Shown: positions 7,969-17,430, numbered from the stretch's first letter. The stretch: 64,000 nt of DNA from Rhodocyclaceae bacterium (GCA_030682175.1 JAUXOM010000020.1:19616-83615), one strand, 5' to 3'. The notes: a model not told the origin generated them from the sequence alone. Numbers and translations are program-made.

Positions 7969-8787
7969 TCAGGCGGTTTTATTGCGCTCGATGAGTGCGT
8001 AGGCCGAGTGGTTGTGGATCGATTCGAAGTTCTCCGATTCCACGATGTAGGCATCGATGCGCTGATCGGCATTCAGCACGCCGGCCACGTCGCGCACGAT
8101 GTCCTCGACGAACTTCGGATTGTCGTAGGCGCGCTCGGTGATCAGCTTTTCGTCAGGACGCTTCAGCAGCCCATAGAGTTCGCATGAAGCCTGCGTTTCG
8201 GCCACCCGTACCAGTTCCTCGATCCAGACGAAGCTGTTGGTAATGGCGGTGATGGTGATGTGCGAGCGCTGGTTGTGGGCGCCACGCTCGGAAATCTTCT
8301 TCGAGCAGGGACACAGGCTGGTGGCTGGCACGACGACACGGGTGGTCTGGCGGTAGATATCGCCAGGGAGAATTTCCCCGATGAACGTCACCTCATAATC
8401 CATCAGGCTCTTGACCTTCGAGGCAGGCGCTTCCTTGTTGATGAAATAGGGGAAGCTCATTTCGAGATGACCGGTTTCCGCCTCCAGGCGCTTCACCATC
8501 TCGCGCAGCATCGATTCGAAACTCTCGACCGAGACCTCGCGGTCGTTGGCGTTGAGGATCTCGACGAAGCGCGACATGTGGGTGCCCTTGAAGTTGTGGG
8601 GCAGCCCGACATACATGTTGAAGGTAGCGATGGTGTGTTGTACCCCGCCACTCTTGTCCAGCACCTTGACGGGGTGGCGGATGGACTTGATGCCGACTTT
8701 GTTGATCGGCAACTGGCGCGAGTCGAGGCTGGATTGAACGTCTGGTATGGCCATGATGTCTTTCAGGTTCACGGGCTGGTCTTTCAT
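7969..8787 (-). CDS. folE2: GTP cyclohydrolase FolE2
   Basis: 272 residues from the ATG at 8787 ([20 protein letters not shown]); the longer open frame upstream has no family similarity. FolE2 (COG1469) makes 7,8-dihydroneopterin triphosphate from GTP for folate and queuosine, as an alternative to zinc-dependent FolE. Motifs: [19 protein letters not shown] with the metal-site His, and [17 protein letters not shown] carrying the catalytic Cys. 79 nt downstream of dxs on the same strand, so possibly co-transcribed. queG is also in this window (13181-14314), which suits a queuosine role. Confidence 0.95.
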   Translation of the reverse strand: MKDQPVNLKDIMAIPDVQSSLDSRQLPINKVGIKSIRHPVKVLDKSGGVQHTIATFNMYVGLPHNFKGTHMSRFVEILNANDREVSVESFESMLREMVKRLEAETGHLEMSFPYFINKEAPASKVKSLMDYEVTFIGEILPGDIYRQTTRVVVPATSLCPCSKKISERGAHNQRSHITITAITNSFVWIEELVRVAETQASCELYGLLKRPDEKLITERAYDNPKFVEDIVRDVAGVLNADQRIDAYIVESENFESIHNHSAYALIERNKTA

Positions 8788-8866
8788 GGAATTGGTTGAA
8801 AGGCTGATCGATCGAATCCGAACTGCCTCGTTGGCCGCGCCACTATAACATTCCCGACAAAATTGC

Positions 8867-10723
8867 TCAAGTAATGGATTGTTGATGAATTTTGATGCGT
8901 TCGGCCAGGTTATTCGAGTCGAGGCCAGTTTCTGCGAGCATTTCACCTTGTTCGCCATGCTCGATGAAATTATCGGGCAAACCGAGACGCAGCAAGGGTT
9001 TGAGGATGCCCATGTCTTCCAGCGCACGCGCGACTTCGGAACCGGCACCGCCGATCACGGTATTTTCTTCCAGCGTCACCAGCAGGTCGTGGGTTTGCGC
9101 CAGTTCGCGGACCAGCGCAAGGTCAAGCGGTTTTACAAAGCGCATGTTGGCAACGGTGGCGTCGAGTGAGTCGGCGGCTTTCAGGGCGGCGGTCAGCAAG
9201 GTGCCAAAGACGAGAATCGCCACCGCGCGACCGCGCCGACGAATTTCTCCCTTGCCCAGCGGCAGGCTGTCAAGAGTCGGCGCTGGCGGGACGCCGGCAC
9301 CGCTGCCGCGTGGGTAGCGCACCGCCGCCGGGCCTGGGTGATGGTAAGCAGTAGTCAGCATCAGGCGGCACTCTGCCTCGTCGGCAGGCGTCATGACCAC
9401 CATGTTCGGGATGCAGGTGAGGAACGACAGGTCGAAGGCGCCCTGATGGGTGGCGCCATCGGCACCGACCAGGCCGCCACGGTCAATGGCGAAAGTGACA
9501 TCGAGATTCTGCAGGGCGATGTCGTGGATCAATTGATCGTAGGCACGCTGCAGGAAGGTCGAGTAGATGGCCACGACCGGTTTCATGCCCTCGCAGGCCA
9601 GTCCGGCGGCAAAGGTCAGCGCATGCTGTTCGGCAATGCCGACGTCGTGGTAGCGGTCAGGAAACGTAGCGGCGAAACGGGTCATGCCCGAACCCTCGCA
9701 CATGGCTGGCGTTATGCCGACCAGTCGGGTGTCTGCGTCAGCCATGTCGCACAGCCAATCGCCAAACACTTTCGTGAAGCTGAGCTTGCCACCACCTTTA
9801 CCCGATTGGATGCCGTTGGATGCGTCAAACCTGGAAACGCCGTGGTAGAGCACCGGATCGGCCTCGGCCAGCTTGTAGCCTTGACCCTTGCGGGTGATGA
9901 CGTGCAGAAATTGCGGGCCCGTCAACTCGCGCAAGTTCTGCAGGGTGGGGATCAGTGAGTCGAGGTCATGGCCGTCAATCGGGCCGATGTAATTGAAGCC
10001 GAGTTCTTCGAACAGCGTGCCGGGCACGAACATACCCTTGACGTGTTCTTCGGCGCGCTTGGCCAGTTGCAACAGGGGGGGGGCCATCGACAAGACTTTT
10101 TCGCCAGCGCGGCGGGCCGCATTGAAGGTCCGCCCGGAAAGCAGGCGCGCGAGATATTTGTTGAGCGCGCCAACCGGCGGCGAAATCGACATGTCGTTGT
10201 CGTTGAGGATGACGAGCAGGTTGGCGTCAATCACCCCGGCATTATTCAGCGCCTCGAAGGCCTGGCCGGCGGACATGGCGCCATCGCCAATGATGGCAAC
10301 GACGCGCCGCTCCTCGCCCTTGTCGCGTGCCGCAACGGCCATGCCGAGGGCAGCCGAAATCGAGGTGGAAGAGTGTCCGACCCCGAAGGTGTCGTAGGCG
10401 CTCTCAGCGCGGCGCGGAAAACCCGAGACGCCATCCTTGGTGCGCAGGCGCTCCATGCCCGCGCGCCTGCCGGTGAGTACCTTGTGTGCGTAGGTCTGGT
10501 GTCCGACATCCCACACCAGCCGATCTGTCGGGGTGTCGAATACGTAATGCAAGGCGATGGTCAGTTCGATGGTGCCGAGATTCGACGACAGATGCCCGCC
10601 CGTACGGGCCACCGAGTCGAGCAGGAATGCGCGCAACTCTTCGGCCAGCGTGTGTAATTGCTCGCGCGGCAACTGCCGCAGGTCGGCCGGGTCGGTGATG
10701 GTGTCAAGCAAGGCAAAGGGCAT
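8867..10723 (-). CDS. dxs: 1-deoxy-D-xylulose-5-phosphate synthase
   Basis: 618 residues from the ATG at 10723. Thiamine-diphosphate enzyme joining pyruvate and glyceraldehyde 3-phosphate, first step of the MEP isoprenoid pathway. Visible: [14 protein letters not shown], the ThDP motif [16 protein letters not shown]...NDND, and the transketolase segment [20 protein letters not shown]. It starts 2 nt after the ispA stop. Two oddities: a run of nine C on the coding strand (10075-10083, in MAPPLLQ), prone to slippage, and a stretch GAGVPPAPT (near 9273-9296) made by a reverse copy of the KVGAGGTA repeat in a variable loop. folE2 follows. Confidence 0.96.
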   Translation of the reverse strand: MPFALLDTITDPADLRQLPREQLHTLAEELRAFLLDSVARTGGHLSSNLGTIELTIALHYVFDTPTDRLVWDVGHQTYAHKVLTGRRAGMERLRTKDGVSGFPRRAESAYDTFGVGHSSTSISAALGMAVAARDKGEERRVVAIIGDGAMSAGQAFEALNNAGVIDANLLVILNDNDMSISPPVGALNKYLARLLSGRTFNAARRAGEKVLSMAPPLLQLAKRAEEHVKGMFVPGTLFEELGFNYIGPIDGHDLDSLIPTLQNLRELTGPQFLHVITRKGQGYKLAEADPVLYHGVSRFDASNGIQSGKGGGKLSFTKVFGDWLCDMADADTRLVGITPAMCEGSGMTRFAATFPDRYHDVGIAEQHALTFAAGLACEGMKPVVAIYSTFLQRAYDQLIHDIALQNLDVTFAIDRGGLVGADGATHQGAFDLSFLTCIPNMVVMTPADEAECRLMLTTAYHHPGPAAVRYPRGSGAGVPPAPTLDSLPLGKGEIRRRGRAVAILVFGTLLTAALKAADSLDATVANMRFVKPLDLALVRELAQTHDLLVTLEENTVIGGAGSEVARALEDMGILKPLLRLGLPDNFIEHGEQGEMLAETGLDSNNLAERIKIHQQSIT

Positions 10724-10725
10724 GT

Positions 10726-11616
10726 TCAGAAATTTCGTTCGACGATGTAATCGGCCAAGGCATGGAGCCGTGATGTATCGGCCGGGCAAAGGCCCAATGC
10801 GTCATGCGCCTCCGCGCGCAAACGTGCGGCGAGTTCCTTGGCGCGCGCCAGGCCGAGCATGCTGACATAGGTGGGCTTGTCCTGTGCGGCGTCCTTGCCG
10901 GCAGTCTTGCCCAGGGTGACGGTGCTGCCTTCGGCATCGAGTATGTCATCCACCACCTGGAACAGCAGGCCGGCGCGGTTGGCAAAGTGGCCGAGCGCTT
11001 GCAGGCTCGCGTCGTCGGCTCCCCCCGCGTGGGCGCCCAGCAAAACGGCGGCACGAATCAGTGCACCGGTTTTGTGGATATGCATGAATTCTAGTTCTTC
11101 GAGCGATAGAGCCATGCCGATTGCGGCCAGATCGATAGCCTGGCCACCGGCCATGCCGCGCGAGCCGGCGGCCTGCGCCAGCAAGGTCAGCATCTGGAGC
11201 TGTCGTTCAGGGGTGGGTGCGGCGGACTGTTCGGCGAGCAACTGAAAGGCAAGTGTCTGCAGGGCATCCCCAACCAGCAAGGCGGTCGCTTCGTCGTACT
11301 CGACATGGCAAGTCGGGCGACCACGACGCAGCACATCGTTATCCATGCAGGGCAGGTCGTCGTGGACCAGCGAATAGGTGTGGATGAGTTCAACTGCACA
11401 GGCGACGACGTCTACGCGCTGCGGGTCGGCCCCCAGCGCTTCGCCGGCCGCATGGCACAGCAGCGGACGCATGCGCTTGCCGCCGCCCAGCACGCTATAG
11501 CGCATTGCCTCGTGCAGGCGGGCAGGAGCTGTAGTATCAGGCGGAAGGCAGCGTGTCAGCGCCACCTCGGTGCGGCGCTGAATCACGGCCATCCATGAGG
11601 CAAATGACTCGCTCAA
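10726..11616 (-). CDS. ispA: Farnesyl diphosphate synthase (short-chain polyprenyl synthase)
   Basis: 296 residues. Adds isopentenyl diphosphate to allylic substrates to make C15 farnesyl diphosphate. First Asp-rich motif DDLPCMDND near residue 92 and second DDILD near 235; GGGKRMRP binds the substrate pyrophosphate. The start is TTG at 11616, overlapping the xseB stop; I prefer it to the ATG at 11592 because [17 protein letters not shown] looks like the usual family N-terminus. Middle gene of xseB-ispA-dxs, the common translation-coupled order. Confidence 0.93.
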   Translation of the reverse strand: MSESFASWMAVIQRRTEVALTRCLPPDTTAPARLHEAMRYSVLGGGKRMRPLLCHAAGEALGADPQRVDVVACAVELIHTYSLVHDDLPCMDNDVLRRGRPTCHVEYDEATALLVGDALQTLAFQLLAEQSAAPTPERQLQMLTLLAQAAGSRGMAGGQAIDLAAIGMALSLEELEFMHIHKTGALIRAAVLLGAHAGGADDASLQALGHFANRAGLLFQVVDDILDAEGSTVTLGKTAGKDAAQDKPTYVSMLGLARAKELAARLRAEAHDALGLCPADTSRLHALADYIVERNF

Positions 11617-11870
11617 GAAGACTCGCCCGCGGAGTTTGGCGACGTGACTTCACCAAGGTCGTGCAGCGCGCCGTTGTCGAGTATGCGGATCTTCTGCTCG
11701 GCCTGCCCCAGGGTGGTCTGACAGAAATTGAGTAGGCCCATGCCGCGCTCGTAGGCTTTCAGCGACTCCTCAAGTGGCGCACCACCACCTTCCAGGGTCT
11801 GGACAATGCCTTCAAGTTCCTGCAGGGCGGCCTCAAAAGAGGCGGGAGGCTTGGTGTTTGGAGCTTTCAT
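11613..11870 (-). CDS. xseB: Exodeoxyribonuclease VII small subunit
   Basis: 85 residues. Contains the XseB core SFEAALQELEGIVQTLEGG and PLEESLKAYERGMGLL. Partner of XseA in the single-strand-specific exonuclease VII; xseA is not in this window. Its stop overlaps the ispA start by 4 nt, so the genes are translationally coupled. A TTGACC-based promoter lies upstream. Confidence 0.93.
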   Translation of the reverse strand: MKAPNTKPPASFEAALQELEGIVQTLEGGGAPLEESLKAYERGMGLLNFCQTTLGQAEQKIRILDNGALHDLGEVTSPNSAGESS

Positions 11871-11898
11871 CGGGGGGTATTTTGCACGCGAACCCGTA

Positions 11899-11928
11899 AA
11901 AATAGCCTATGGCGACCGCTAAGGTCAA
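11899..11928 (-). promoter_or_regulatory. Candidate promoter of xseB-ispA-dxs
   Basis: On the minus strand TTGACC (11928-11923) is followed after 18 nt by TATTTT (11904-11899). The start point would be about 20 nt before the xseB ATG. A divergent TATACT (11935-11940) may serve the SpoIIAA-like gene, though with no good -35. Confidence 0.4.
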
Positions 11929-11985
11929 ATTGGCTATACTCAGACCCCTTTGAAATATGCTTATGGCCGAGGAGATTGCCACGCA

Positions 11986-12339
11986 ATGATTACCATCGAT
12001 CACACCCAGCGCCTCGTTACAGTGGCCGTCATGGGCGAATTCACTCTCGACGATTTTCGCGAGTTCGAAGAGTATGTATTAACCGACGGCCGTTTCGACG
12101 GCACTCTGGATCTGTTGTTCGATCTGACCGAGATGGCCGATTTCACGGTCGACATGGCGTGGGAGGAAATCAAGTTCTCCCGCATCCATGGCGGCGACTT
12201 TCGCCGTATTGCCGTCGTCACCGACAGCCAATGGGTGGCCTGGAGTACCTGGCTGGAACAACTGTTTGTCAGTACCGACCTGCGGGCCTTCGACGACCCC
12301 GCTGAAGCACTTACCTGGCTGACGATGGAGAATGATTGA
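11986..12339 (+). CDS. SpoIIAA-like (STAS superfamily) protein
   Basis: 117 residues from the ATG at 11986, with GGAGATT about 11 nt upstream. The pattern MITIDHTQRLVTVAVMGEFT, then DLLFDLTEMADF and the late DSQWVAWSTWLEQLF with AFDDPAEALTWL, is typical of the SpoIIAA-like family, which has an anti-anti-sigma-type fold. The family is mostly uncharacterised and some members bind lipid-like ligands. Its stop overlaps the sulfurtransferase start by one base (TGATG), so both are co-translated. Confidence 0.75.
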   Translation: MITIDHTQRLVTVAVMGEFTLDDFREFEEYVLTDGRFDGTLDLLFDLTEMADFTVDMAWEEIKFSRIHGGDFRRIAVVTDSQWVAWSTWLEQLFVSTDLRAFDDPAEALTWLTMEND

Positions 12340-13193
12340 TGTTCGACAAACTGGTTAGTGTCGATACCCTCGCTGCGCATACTGATGATCCAGCCTGGCG
12401 CGTGTTCGACTGCCGGCACGATTTGCAGAATCTCGATTACGGCATGCAGGCCTATGCCAAGGGGCACATTCCCGGCGCACTGTTTCTGCATGTGGACCGC
12501 GACCTGTCGGGCGCGAAGACCGGCAGCAACGGGCGCCATCCGCTGCCCGACATCGCTGCCTTCGCAGCGCTGATGAGCGCCTGTGGTGTCGGTGCCGATA
12601 CCCAGGTGGTGGCTTACGACAATGAAAGCGGAATTTTTGCGTCACGCTTGTGGTGGATGTTGCGCTGGTTGGGCCACGACAAGGTTGCCGTGCTTGATGG
12701 TGGCCTGCCGGGCTGGCGTCGCGCCAAACTGCCGCTGGAAATCGAGGTGCGCCAGGTACCTGCAGCGCAGTTTGTGCCGCGTCCGCGCGACGAAATCGTC
12801 GAAACCGCCGCAGTGCTCGCCAAGCTGCATGCGCCGGAAATGCTGATTCTCGATGCGCGCAGCGAGGAGCGCTTTGCCGGCGAAAATGAAACCCTGGATC
12901 CGGTCGGCGGGCACATCCCCGGTGCCGAGAACCGCTTTTATTTCGACAACCTGGATGATGCAGGCTGCTTCTTCAAGCCGGTGGACGAACTGCGCGCCGA
13001 GTTTGACGATCTGCTCAATGGCCGCGACCCGAAAAATGTCGTGCAACAGTGTGGTTCCGGCGTTACCGCTTGCCACAACTTGCTGGCCATGGAAGTTGCC
13101 GGCCTCTGTGGATCGAAACTGTATGTCGGTTCATGGAGCGAGTGGTGCAGCGATCCGTCGCGGCCGATTGCCGTAGGTGATCAACCAGGATAA
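12339..13193 (+). CDS. sseA: 3-mercaptopyruvate/thiosulfate sulfurtransferase (tandem rhodanese)
   Basis: 284 residues, two rhodanese domains (about 1-140 and 160-280). The active-site loop is QQCGSGVTACHN near residue 234; CGSGVTA is the loop type of 3-mercaptopyruvate sulfurtransferases rather than the CRxGx[R/T] of thiosulfate sulfurtransferases. It moves sulfur from mercaptopyruvate to cyanide or thiol acceptors. Translationally coupled to the SpoIIAA-like gene. Its 3' end overlaps the convergent queG by 13 nt. Confidence 0.88.
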   Translation: MFDKLVSVDTLAAHTDDPAWRVFDCRHDLQNLDYGMQAYAKGHIPGALFLHVDRDLSGAKTGSNGRHPLPDIAAFAALMSACGVGADTQVVAYDNESGIFASRLWWMLRWLGHDKVAVLDGGLPGWRRAKLPLEIEVRQVPAAQFVPRPRDEIVETAAVLAKLHAPEMLILDARSEERFAGENETLDPVGGHIPGAENRFYFDNLDDAGCFFKPVDELRAEFDDLLNGRDPKNVVQQCGSGVTACHNLLAMEVAGLCGSKLYVGSWSEWCSDPSRPIAVGDQPG

Positions 13194-14314
13194 CGGGACA
13201 GCGCCCAGGCCACATGCTCGCGCACCAGCGCCGAGGGGTAATCCATGCGTGCCAGCAGGGCGCTTCTGGCCTCTGGCGCGGGCGACGCATTGCCCAGGGC
13301 GACGGCGATATTCCGCAGCCAGCGTTCGTGGCCGATGCGGCGAATCGGCGAACCCGCCAACCGTGCGTTGAATTCATCCTCGCTCCAGGCAAACAACTCG
13401 ACCAATGTCGCGCAGTCGAGGCCGTGACGCGGCGCGAAGTCCGCTTCGCGTGTCAGCGGTGCAAAGCTGTTCCACGGGCAGACGCTCTGGCAGTCGTCGC
13501 ATCCATAGATGCGGTTGCCCATTAGTGGTCGCAACTCGACAGGAATGCTCCCTTTGAGTTCGATGGTCAGGTAGGAAATGCAGCGGCGTGCGTCGAGGCG
13601 GTAGGGCGCGACAAAGGCTTGTGTCGGACAGATGTCGAGGCAGGCTGTGCAGTCGCCACAGTGGCCACTGGTTGGCACATCCGCCGGCAGTGGCAGGTCG
13701 ACAAATATCTCGCCGAGGAAAAACCACGAACCGGCTTCGCGCGTCAGCAGCAGTGTGTGCTTGCCACGCCAGCCCAGCCCCGCATTCCTGGCGAGTTCGA
13801 CTTCCATCACCGGCGCGGAATCGGTGAACGCGCGGTAGCTGAAATCACCGACTTCCGCGACGATGCGGTCGGCCAGTTGTTGCAGCCGTGCGCGCAGTAG
13901 CTTGTGGTAATCGCGGCCCAGCGCGTAGCGGGAGATGATCGCTGAAGTTGAAAATTCGCCCCCCTCTCCCTCAATCCCTCTCCCGCAAGGGGAGAGGGAG
14001 GCTGCCTGTCTCCTCTCTCCCCTTGCGGGAGAGAGGCCGGGAGAGAGGGGGTGGGCAGGGCGGCGCATTTCCGGCAGGTAATCCATGCGGCATGAGATGA
14101 CCGCCCTTGTGCCGGGCAGCAGTTCGGCCGGACGTGCCCTTTTCATGCCATGGCTGGCCATATAATCCATCTCGCCGTGGCAACCGGCCGCCAGCCAGTC
14201 AGCCAAACCGGCCTCGGCCGGGCGAAGGTCGATGTCCGCAAAGCCGACGGCGGCAAAGCCCAGGTCTTTGCCCCAAGCGCGAATCTTCTCTTTCAATCCC
14301 GTCCAGTCATGCAT
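13181..14314 (-). CDS. queG: Epoxyqueuosine reductase with in-frame repeat insertion
   Basis: 377 residues from the ATG at 14314. Cobalamin- and Fe-S-dependent enzyme making queuosine in tRNA from epoxyqueuosine. Visible: the ferredoxin-like cluster CGDCTACLDICPTQAF and the second CDDCQSVCPWN, plus ISRYALGRDYHKLLRARLQ. Between about residues 87 and 118 a segment containing [13 protein letters not shown] and SLSPCGRG is encoded by a near-palindromic repeat (13961-14062) that is not part of the family and is tolerated in a variable loop. The start codon is head-to-head with tsaE: ATGCAT serves both genes. Confidence 0.93.
   Translation of the reverse strand: MHDWTGLKEKIRAWGKDLGFAAVGFADIDLRPAEAGLADWLAAGCHGEMDYMASHGMKRARPAELLPGTRAVISCRMDYLPEMRRPAHPLSPGLSPARGERRQAASLSPCGRGIEGEGGEFSTSAIISRYALGRDYHKLLRARLQQLADRIVAEVGDFSYRAFTDSAPVMEVELARNAGLGWRGKHTLLLTREAGSWFFLGEIFVDLPLPADVPTSGHCGDCTACLDICPTQAFVAPYRLDARRCISYLTIELKGSIPVELRPLMGNRIYGCDDCQSVCPWNSFAPLTREADFAPRHGLDCATLVELFAWSEDEFNARLAGSPIRRIGHERWLRNIAVALGNASPAPEARSALLARMDYPSALVREHVAWALSRYPG
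13961..14062. repeat. Near-palindromic GC-rich repeat inside queG
   Basis: CCCTCTCCCGCAAGGGGAGA and, about 40 nt later, TCTCTCCCCTTGCGGGAGAG are reverse complements, giving a large stem-loop. The same element occurs in the same strand orientation inside ileS (18723-18814). It keeps the queG reading frame open. Confidence 0.85.
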
Positions 14315-14806
14315 CCTGCCGATGATACCTGCCGCGAATGGTCGCTGCCCGACGAGGCGGCGACGCTTGCGCTGGGCGCCACTCTGGCTCAAGGGTTGCC
14401 ACGTCGCGCCGTCGTTTACCTCGAAGGCGACCTCGGTGCGGGAAAAACCACACTTGTGCGCGGTCTGTTGCGAAAAGTCGGCTTTGGCGGGACGGCGAAA
14501 AGCCCCACTTACACACTGGTTGAACCTTATGTAGTTTCTGGATTAAACTTATATCACTTTGATTTTTATAGATTCAACACGCCGGAAGAATTCCTTGATG
14601 CGGGACTGGACGAATACTTTGCCGAAGATGCCGTCTGTCTGGTCGAATGGCCTGACCGGGCGGTGCCCTATCTGCCGGCCGCCGACCTGCGTATCGGACT
14701 GGTTCTCGACGGCCCTGGCCGGCGTGCACGCATCGAGTCCGGCAGCGAGTGGGGGCGGCAATGGTTGAGCGCCCTCCCGGCAATAAACTCGACGGGCCGC
14801 CCCTAG
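14309..14806 (+). CDS. tsaE: tRNA threonylcarbamoyladenosine biosynthesis ATPase TsaE
   Basis: 165 residues from the ATG at 14309. Part of the TsaBDE complex making t6A37 in ANN-decoding tRNAs. Walker A is GDLGAGKTTLVRGLL (near residues 34-48); SPTYTLVEPY and the DFYR segment follow, as in the family. The stretch KVGFGGTA just before SPTYTLVEPY is encoded by AAAGTCGGCT-TTGGCGGGACGGCG, nearly identical to the dispersed repeat, yet does not lengthen the protein. No ribosome site is visible because the leader is inside queG. Overlaps amiC at its 3' end. Confidence 0.93.
   Translation: MHPADDTCREWSLPDEAATLALGATLAQGLPRRAVVYLEGDLGAGKTTLVRGLLRKVGFGGTAKSPTYTLVEPYVVSGLNLYHFDFYRFNTPEEFLDAGLDEYFAEDAVCLVEWPDRAVPYLPAADLRIGLVLDGPGRRARIESGSEWGRQWLSALPAINSTGRP
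14474..14497 (+). repeat. [14 protein letters not shown] repeat copy in tsaE
   Basis: Two mismatches to the 24-nt consensus; read in the same frame as other coding copies (KVGFGGTA). Confidence 0.5.
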
Positions 14807-16125
14807 AGTTTTTTGGCCCCCTGGGGGGAGAACGGAGCGAAGCGACGTTTTCGGGGGGGGCGCGGTTCTCTCGCCGCGACATCCTCCGCTTCGCCTCCGC
14901 CAGTCTGACCCTGCTGGTCACGCCGCTGGCTGCATCGAATGCCTGGGGCAGGGCGGTGCCGACCCTGCTGGCGGTGCGCGTCTGGCCATCGAGTGATTAC
15001 ACCCGCGTCACCCTTGAACATGATCAGCCGCTGAAGGTCTCGCACCTGATGCTGAAGGACCCCGACCGTCTGGTCGTCGATATCGAAGAGGTCGAATTCA
15101 ATTCGGTGCTGCAAAGCCTGCCAGGCAAGATTCTCGAAGCCGATCCGCAGATCCGCCTGATCCGCGCCGGTCGCTTCAAACCTGACGTGGTGCGTCTGGT
15201 CATCGAACTGAAGGGCGAAGTGAAGCCGCAGGTATTCAGCCTCAAGCCGGCAGGCCACTACAGCCACCGGCTGGTGCTCGATCTCTATCCCGCCGAACCG
15301 CCCGATCCGCTGATGGCTTTTCTCGAGAAACATCGCGACTCCGCTCCGGCAGCCGTGCGGCCCGGCCAGAAACCCGCCAGACAAGGTGAACTGCCGGACA
15401 TTCAGCGTCTTGTCACCGTGGTGATCGATCCCGGCCATGGCGGTGAAGACCCGGGTGCGATAGGGCGCGGCGGCACTTATGAAAAGAACGTGACGCTGGC
15501 CATTGCCCGTCGCCTGAAAGCGAAAATCGACGCCGAGCCGAACATGCGGGCCGTATTGACGCGCGATGGCGACTACTTCGTGCCCCTCGGCCAGCGCGTC
15601 AGCAAGGCGCGGCGCGTGCGTGCCGACCTTTTCATCTCGGTGCATGCCGATGCCTTCATCAAGCCGACTGCGCGCGGTTCCTCGGTGTACGTGCTCTCGG
15701 AAAACGGCGCATCGAGCTCAGCGGCGCGCTGGCTGGCGAACCGGGAGAACTCGGCCGATCTGGTTGGCGGCGTGAATTATGGCGTCAAGGACCCGCACCT
15801 GGCCCGTACCTTGCTCGACCTGTCGCAAACCGCAACCCTGAACGACAGCCTCAAGCTTGCCAAATCGGTACTGGGCGAGATTGGCGGCATCAATACCCTG
15901 CACAAGCGGCATGTCGAGCAGGCCGGTTTTGCCGTGCTGAAGGCGCCGGATATTCCTTCGATCCTGGTCGAGACCGCCTTCATCTCCAACCCCGAAGAAG
16001 AAAAGCGCCTGGTCGACGATGCCTATCAGGACAAGATGGCCGATGCCCTGTTGACCGGCATCAGGGGCTACTTTGCGCAGAACCCGGCACTGGGGAGGTC
16101 GAAGATGGCCTCTGTGGTGTATTGA
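14761..16125 (+). CDS. amiC: N-acetylmuramoyl-L-alanine amidase (AmiC type)
   Basis: 454 residues from the ATG at 14761; a GTG at 14749 is also possible. Order: N-terminal region with a twin-arginine signal (FSRRDILRFAS near residue 37, then a hydrophobic run ending ASNAWG), an AMIN domain (about 70-165) that targets the septum, and an Amidase_3 domain from VVIDPGHGGEDPGAIG with the zinc His/Glu residues, through SVHADAF to LVETAFISNPEE. Cleaves septal peptidoglycan in the periplasm. Residues about 10-33 before the signal come from GC-rich repeat DNA (including a run of eight G at 14853-14860), so the N-terminus is abnormal and the true start could lie closer to the RR motif. Confidence 0.92.
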   Translation: MVERPPGNKLDGPPLEFFGPLGGERSEATFSGGARFSRRDILRFASASLTLLVTPLAASNAWGRAVPTLLAVRVWPSSDYTRVTLEHDQPLKVSHLMLKDPDRLVVDIEEVEFNSVLQSLPGKILEADPQIRLIRAGRFKPDVVRLVIELKGEVKPQVFSLKPAGHYSHRLVLDLYPAEPPDPLMAFLEKHRDSAPAAVRPGQKPARQGELPDIQRLVTVVIDPGHGGEDPGAIGRGGTYEKNVTLAIARRLKAKIDAEPNMRAVLTRDGDYFVPLGQRVSKARRVRADLFISVHADAFIKPTARGSSVYVLSENGASSSAARWLANRENSADLVGGVNYGVKDPHLARTLLDLSQTATLNDSLKLAKSVLGEIGGINTLHKRHVEQAGFAVLKAPDIPSILVETAFISNPEEEKRLVDDAYQDKMADALLTGIRGYFAQNPALGRSKMASVVY

Positions 16126-16285
16126 CCCACCCCCTCCCGGCCTCCCCCTCACGGGGAAGGTGACTGTTGCTCGCTGCGCTCGTCAGTTACTGGGAGCTCC
16201 CGTCATGCTTGGGAGCGGATTGCGGCTTTCGCCGCGTGCCGTCTCGCCTTGGGGCGGCTCGGCGGCGAGACTGCGGGGGTGTGCT
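16126..16285 (+). repeat. About 150-bp intergenic repeat (family C), copy 1
   Basis: Fills the first half of the 346-bp amiC-ribF gap, starting directly after the amiC stop. Shares GCTCGCTGCGCTCGTC, ATTGCGGCT-nn-CGCCGCGTG and CCTTGGGGCGGC with the copy at 50325-50475. Rich in C and G runs and able to fold. No gene is visible in it. Confidence 0.75.
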
Positions 16286-16380
16286 TTTCTCCCCTTCCCC
16301 TTGGCGGGGAGGGGCCGGGGGAGAGGGGGGCCACGAGAAAGCCCTTCACCCGCTTGCGGGAGAAGGGCGGCCCGGCGGCG
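16286..16380. repeat. Diverged near-palindromic GC-rich repeat before ribF
   Basis: CTCCCCTTCCCCTTGGCGGG ... CCCGCTTGCGGGAGAAGGGC resembles the elements in queG and ileS but is more diverged. It fills the second half of the amiC-ribF gap. Confidence 0.6.
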
Positions 16381-16427
16381 AGACCGCTGTGGGCAAGGCC
16401 ATTGCGGTTTGTTGCTCGGAGCCGGAC

Positions 16428-16436
16428 TGATACAAT
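16428..16436 (+). promoter_or_regulatory. Extended -10 promoter of ribF
   Basis: TG-A-TACAAT is an extended -10 (TGnTAnAAT-like). No well-spaced -35 is present. The start would be near 16443, giving a leader of about 30 nt to the ribF ATG. It would place the ribF-ileS-lspA-fkpB-ispH run under its own promoter, just downstream of the repeats. Confidence 0.45.
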
Positions 16437-16471
16437 TCACGGCTCCGCAAAACCTTCCAATCCCTGTTGCA

Positions 16472-17404
16472 ATGCAGCTACACCGCAGCTTTCCGGCGCA
16501 GTCGACTTCGGCGCGGGTGCTGGCCATCGGCAATTTCGACGGCTTGCACCTGGGTCATCGTGCGCTGCTTGAACGCCTCACCGCGCATGCCCGACGCCTG
16601 AATCTGCCGCCCGCGGTGATGACCTTCGAGCCGCATCCGCGTGAGCTGTTCACCCCCGAACAGGCACCGGCGCGGCTGACCAGCCTGCGCGAAAAGCTCG
16701 CGCTGCTTGATTCCTGCGGCATCGAGGAAGTTTTCCTGCTGCATTTCAGCCGCAAGCTGGCGGGCTTGTCGGCGCAGGAATTCATCGAGCGCGTGCTGGT
16801 CAAAGGCCTGGCCGTGCGCCACCTCATCATTGGCGACGACTTCCGCTTCGGCAAGGGGCGAGCCGGTGATTTCGCCATGCTGCAAATGGCGGGACAGCAA
16901 CATGGCTTTGGCGTCGAAGCCATGCATACCATCGAAATCAATGGCGAACGTGTTTCCAGTTCTGCCGTGCGCGATGCCCTCGGTGGTGGCGATCTCGAAC
17001 ACGCCGCACGCCTCTTGGGCCGTCCCTACAGCATTGCCGGCCGAGTCGTCCATGGTGGCAAGATCGGTCGCAAACTGGGCTGGCCGACCGCCAATATCCA
17101 ACTGAAGCGCAAGCGTGTTGCGCTCACCGGCGTTTTCGCCGCGACGGTGTCGGGTCTCGACAAGCGGCATCTGCCCGGCGCCGCCAGTCTGGGTGTGCGG
17201 CCGACGCTGGGCCTGGGTCTGCGCCCCGTGCTTGAGGTGCACCTCTTCGATTTCGACCAGGAAATTTATGGTTCGCATGTCACCGTGCACCTCCTGCACA
17301 AATTGCGCGACGAGGCCAAATTCGATTCGCTTGAGGCGCTCACCGCGCAAATTGCCCGTGACGTGGCGGTGACCCAGGAATACTTTGCAGGCAAATCCGT
17401 TTAA
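16472..17404 (+). CDS. ribF: Bifunctional riboflavin kinase / FAD synthetase
   Basis: 310 residues from the ATG at 16472; the open frame continues upstream through repeat DNA and was not used. N-terminal FAD synthetase domain: [16 protein letters not shown] and the later [11 protein letters not shown]-terminal riboflavin kinase domain: [27 protein letters not shown]. Converts riboflavin to FMN, then FAD. Normal length. First of the ribF-ileS-lspA-fkpB-ispH run; ileS starts 26 nt later. Confidence 0.95.
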   Translation: MQLHRSFPAQSTSARVLAIGNFDGLHLGHRALLERLTAHARRLNLPPAVMTFEPHPRELFTPEQAPARLTSLREKLALLDSCGIEEVFLLHFSRKLAGLSAQEFIERVLVKGLAVRHLIIGDDFRFGKGRAGDFAMLQMAGQQHGFGVEAMHTIEINGERVSSSAVRDALGGGDLEHAARLLGRPYSIAGRVVHGGKIGRKLGWPTANIQLKRKRVALTGVFAATVSGLDKRHLPGAASLGVRPTLGLGLRPVLEVHLFDFDQEIYGSHVTVHLLHKLRDEAKFDSLEALTAQIARDVAVTQEYFAGKSV

Positions 17405-17430
17405 TAACGAAACATTTGGCGACAGCAGAC

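Noticed and set aside
9709..9720. Copy of the repeat block GGCGTTATGCCG in dxs
   Set aside because: It encodes part of VGITPAM, conserved in Dxs proteins, so the 12-nt match is best explained by chance.
13961..14062. CRISPR-like or regulatory hairpin array
   Set aside because: Only two inverted arms, no regular repeat-spacer pattern, and inside a coding frame; treated as a dispersed palindromic repeat.
16073..16471. N-terminal extension of RibF by 133 codons
   Set aside because: The extension overlaps amiC and the repeat region and includes the extended -10; the ATG at 16472 fits the family.
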